The notes under the pieces are model-generated. The model made no database searches. It was not told the origin of the DNA and saw only the letters and a program-made list of their open reading frames with translations. From the NCBI GenBank assembly GCA_021786135.1, contig JAJYNV010000253.1, forward strand, positions 1 to 7,927: a DNA stretch of 7,927 nucleotides, written 5' to 3'. Positions within the stretch are counted from its first letter, which is position 1, and each line of letters opens with the position of its first letter. Below are positions 6,104-7,927 of the stretch, in pieces. The DNA is from Bacillota bacterium (GTDB lineage Bacteria > Bacillota > Sulfobacillia > JAJZYS01 > JAJYTV01). The position numbers were made by a program, and so were the translations under genes.

Positions 6104-6649
6104 TCAGTTGGTCAGAGGCGAGTCCCGCAGGACAAGCAGCTTCAGGAGGATGGGATCTGAGGGGTCGGCGACCTCGATGGAGAAGAGGCTCGCGACTGCT
6201 CGTTCGCCCGCATTGGCTACGACCGATTCGACGATGGCCGCCATCATGTCCACCGCCGAGGCGGGCGGCGTGGGCATGCCCATCTCGCCTGCAAACTGCT
6301 CTACCGCCGAGAGGTAATGGCCCGCAATGATCATACCCACCTCACGACAGGCGTCGAGGACCTCTTCGGAAGGAGCGTCACCCTCGCCGAGCAGCCGACC
6401 GATGCGGCGTGCGTCGTTGGGGCGCATCAGGAGGAGAAGACGACCGGTGAATTGACCTCGCACAGCGATGTGCACGCCGACTTCGGGCTCCTCGGGCGCC
6501 TCGGCAAGGCTGGACGCCTCGGCGATAGCGGCGATGCCGCGACGCAACTCGCGCGTCTGGACCGGTACGCCGAACAGGTCGCTCAGCGCTTGGTTGAGCT
6601 CTCTGAGGTCACTGCCGCGGCCTGGTAGGAAGTTGCTGCTCGACAGCAA
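6104..6649 (-). CDS. CheC-like phosphatase-fold protein, probably inactive or altered
   Basis: CheC proteins dephosphorylate CheY-P in chemotaxis, using motifs of the form (D/S)-x3-E-x2-N-x22-P. The C-terminal half of this 181-residue protein matches the second CheC repeat: VLDACREVGMIIAGHYLSAV (97-116), then MPTPPASAVDMMAAIVE (125-141) and a final beta segment ILLKLLVL (167-174). The spacing of the catalytic motif is exact (Asp99, Glu103, Pro129), but the Asn position is Met106. The N-terminal half (DLRELNQALSDLFGVPV, 14-30) shows only a degenerate first repeat. Start: TTG at 6649 is in frame with GGGAGG (6658-6663) eight bases upstream. The frame stays open to 6940, but that would overlap yunB and add unlikely sequence. 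No CheD, CheY or flagellar genes are visible. It could be a CheC/CheX-fold protein with a binding rather than phosphatase role. Confidence 0.72.
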   Translation of the reverse strand: MLSSSNFLPGRGSDLRELNQALSDLFGVPVQTRELRRGIAAIAEASSLAEAPEEPEVGVHIAVRGQFTGRLLLLMRPNDARRIGRLLGEGDAPSEEVLDACREVGMIIAGHYLSAVEQFAGEMGMPTPPASAVDMMAAIVESVVANAGERAVASLFSIEVADPSDPILLKLLVLRDSPLTN

Positions 6650-6843
6650 GCCTCTGACCTCCCGTTGGATCACATCGTGCGCCGGCCCTGGATAACGTTG
6701 CTTTCTACTCGCGTGCCGTTGGCACCTGCGGCCACAGCCGCTTGCGCGCAAAGAGTTTCTGGTTGTCCAGAGTGGACCGCGGGAAGTTCTCGGCGAAAGA
6801 CGTACAAAGTGTCCCGCATAGGCTCCAGGGGAAGGTGGAGCAC
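6650..6843. other. Divergent intergenic region between the CheC-like gene and yunB
   Basis: The two genes are transcribed apart from this 194-base gap, so it should hold both promoters. I see the GGGAGG site for the CheC-like gene and AAGGTGGAG (6832-6840) for yunB, but no strong sigma-A promoter. A small inverted repeat GTGCC-GTT-GGCAC (6713-6725) and the 10-base palindrome TTGCGCGCAA (6742-6751) lie in the middle; their meaning is unknown. Confidence 0.45.
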
Positions 6844-7581
6844 ATGCCGCACCTTGGGGAAGTCCGACGTCAGATCGACCGGCTGCTGCGCCGCCACCTT
6901 CTGAAGCCGATCCACTTCGGCTCGTGGCTGGTCGGTGCACTTGTTCTGCTCGCGGTGGGGAGCATCGTGCTGCTCGAACTCAACCTGGACCAGACCGTCC
7001 TCGACCTGTCGCGCATCGAGGCTCAACAGCTCGCCATACGAGTGCTCTCGACCGCGCTGGAGCGGGATCTCGGCGAGGACAACGCCAACCTCTTTCAGGT
7101 ACACGTCCAGGGCGGCATAGCGTTCGTACAACCGGACCTACCCAAGATCAATGACGAGGTGGGCAAGGCTGCGGTGGCCATCCAGTCCGCTTTGCATCAC
7201 CTGCCGCGCGACCCGATCACGATACCGCTCGGGCAGGCCCTGGGCTCGAAGCTGTTTTCGTCGTACGGCCCGATGATCCCGGTGACGTTGATCCCATATG
7301 GCGCGCTGACGATCAATTTCCATGAGTCGTTCCAGCAGGCCGGCTTCAATCAGACCATGCTGACAGTCTACCTCGATACCGACACGATGGTGCAGATCAT
7401 CGTCCCACTCGTTTCGGACGAGGTGCACCTCAAGGTGCAGGTGCCGGTGGCGCAGGAGTGGATCGCAGGCAAGGTGCCAGAGACCGTGGTCACTGGAGGC
7501 AATTTGACGCCGGTTACCATACCAATCGGCGGAGGTACGAGCGGAAGCGGCGGTACCGTGGTCAAGACGGGAACCAAGTAG
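6844..7581 (+). CDS. yunB: YunB-family sporulation membrane protein
   Basis: The 245-residue protein has a basic N-terminus (RRQIDRLLRRHLLK, 8-21), one TM segment (about 26-46) and an extracytoplasmic remainder. The family signature is clear: a helix rich in RIEAQQLAIRVLSTAL (57-72), IPLGQALGSKLF (127-138), GPMIPVTLIPYGAL (142-155), AGFNQT (166-171), VQIIVPL (183-189) and a closing segment PVAQEWIAGKVPETV (201-215). In Bacillus subtilis, YunB belongs to the mother-cell sigma-E sporulation set, though its molecular role is poorly defined. The residues after GxNQT are Met-Leu, where I recall Arg-His in clostridial relatives. A Gly/Ser/Thr-rich tail (about 217-245) is extra. ATG at 6844 follows AAGGTGGAG closely; an upstream start at 6742 lacks a ribosome-binding site. 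Its presence is the main evidence for an endospore former. Confidence 0.85.
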   Translation: MPHLGEVRRQIDRLLRRHLLKPIHFGSWLVGALVLLAVGSIVLLELNLDQTVLDLSRIEAQQLAIRVLSTALERDLGEDNANLFQVHVQGGIAFVQPDLPKINDEVGKAAVAIQSALHHLPRDPITIPLGQALGSKLFSSYGPMIPVTLIPYGALTINFHESFQQAGFNQTMLTVYLDTDTMVQIIVPLVSDEVHLKVQVPVAQEWIAGKVPETVVTGGNLTPVTIPIGGGTSGSGGTVVKTGTK

Positions 7582-7747
7582 TCGACCGCAGCCTCAGCTA
7601 CGGAGACCCTTGCTTGTTCCACCATAGTGCGGACGTTCAGAGGCAACGCGCAGACAGCGTGTTTCTGGCGCTGCATCAGCCCCCAGCAGGATTCGTCGTG
7701 CCTGTGCGTGAACGACCCTGTAGAGCGCGCCTTAAGAGGTGGCTGCC

Positions 7748-7927
7748 GTGGGGAGCCTCCTGATCCTGGCAATGTTCGTGGGATTCGTCATCTGGGCAGC
7801 ACTGTACGTGCGACCGCAGAGTGGCTTCGGCTTGCGACAGGAGTTCCCCGGCGTGCAGCCCCGTTTTCAGCACCTTAGAGACCTTGTCAAGAGCCTGCGA
7901 GACAGGTGGTTGAAAAGGCCACCCAAG
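7748..7927 (+). CDS. Small membrane protein of unknown function, 3' end beyond window
   Basis: A GTG at 7748 has AGAGG (7735-7739) eight bases upstream, and the frame stays open for 60 codons to the window end. The product begins with one clear TM segment, LLILAMFVGFVIWAALYV (residues 4-21), followed by a polar, basic stretch with probable amphipathic helix FQHLRDLVKSLRDRWLKRP (41-59). I do not recognise the family. It follows yunB on the same strand after a 166-base gap (7582-7747) in which I see no strong terminator or promoter, so co-transcription is possible. The true length is unknown. Confidence 0.6.
   Translation, partial: MGSLLILAMFVGFVIWAALYVRPQSGFGLRQEFPGVQPRFQHLRDLVKSLRDRWLKRPPK

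Noticed and set aside
6817..6824. CATAGGCT upstream of yunB as a possible sigma-E -10 element
   Set aside because: Only the CATAnnnT pattern fits and no sigma-E-like -35 is seen 13-15 bases upstream, so it cannot be told from chance.
6650..6940. Longer N-terminus for the CheC-like protein, starting at 6940
   Set aside because: The extra residues are low-complexity, overlap the divergent yunB start and lack a ribosome-binding site. The TTG at 6649 has a good one.

Overview
The window is about 8 kb of GC-rich bacterial DNA with closely packed genes. It most likely comes from a high-GC endospore-forming member of the Bacillota (Firmicutes). The main pointer is a recognisable YunB-family sporulation protein at 6844-7581. 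The CheC-like protein, the TyrZ-like tyrosyl-tRNA synthetase and the class A penicillin-binding protein all fit that reading, but no species can be named from this sequence alone.

Layout: (1) 1-1437, plus strand, most of a 14-TM DHA2-type MFS exporter whose first helix lies upstream of the window. (2) 1626-4202, minus strand, a bifunctional class A PBP with an added C-terminal cupredoxin-like domain and a Pro/Thr tail. It converges on the MFS gene across a perfect 17-bp hairpin. (3) 4203-4322, a short divergent promoter region. (4) 4323-5516, plus strand, tyrosyl-tRNA synthetase, apparently starting at ATA, with changes at usually conserved active-site positions. (5) 5586-6041, plus strand, a PadR-family repressor whose promoter is overlapped by a perfect palindrome. 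(6) 6104-6649, minus strand, a CheC-like protein lacking the key Asn, separated from padR by a perfect 19-bp hairpin. (7) 6844-7581, plus strand, a YunB-like sporulation membrane protein. (8) 7748 to the end, the start of a small membrane protein that runs off the window.

These look like mostly single-gene units rather than one pathway: envelope transport, wall synthesis, translation, autoregulated transcription control, a chemotaxis-type domain and sporulation. I see no CRISPR array, transposon, RNA gene, phage gene or defence cassette, and no clearly new multi-gene system. The most unusual items are the PBP-cupredoxin fusion, the ATA start and active-site changes of tyrS, the promoter/operator overlap at padR, and the CheC-like protein that has lost one catalytic residue while keeping the rest of the motif.
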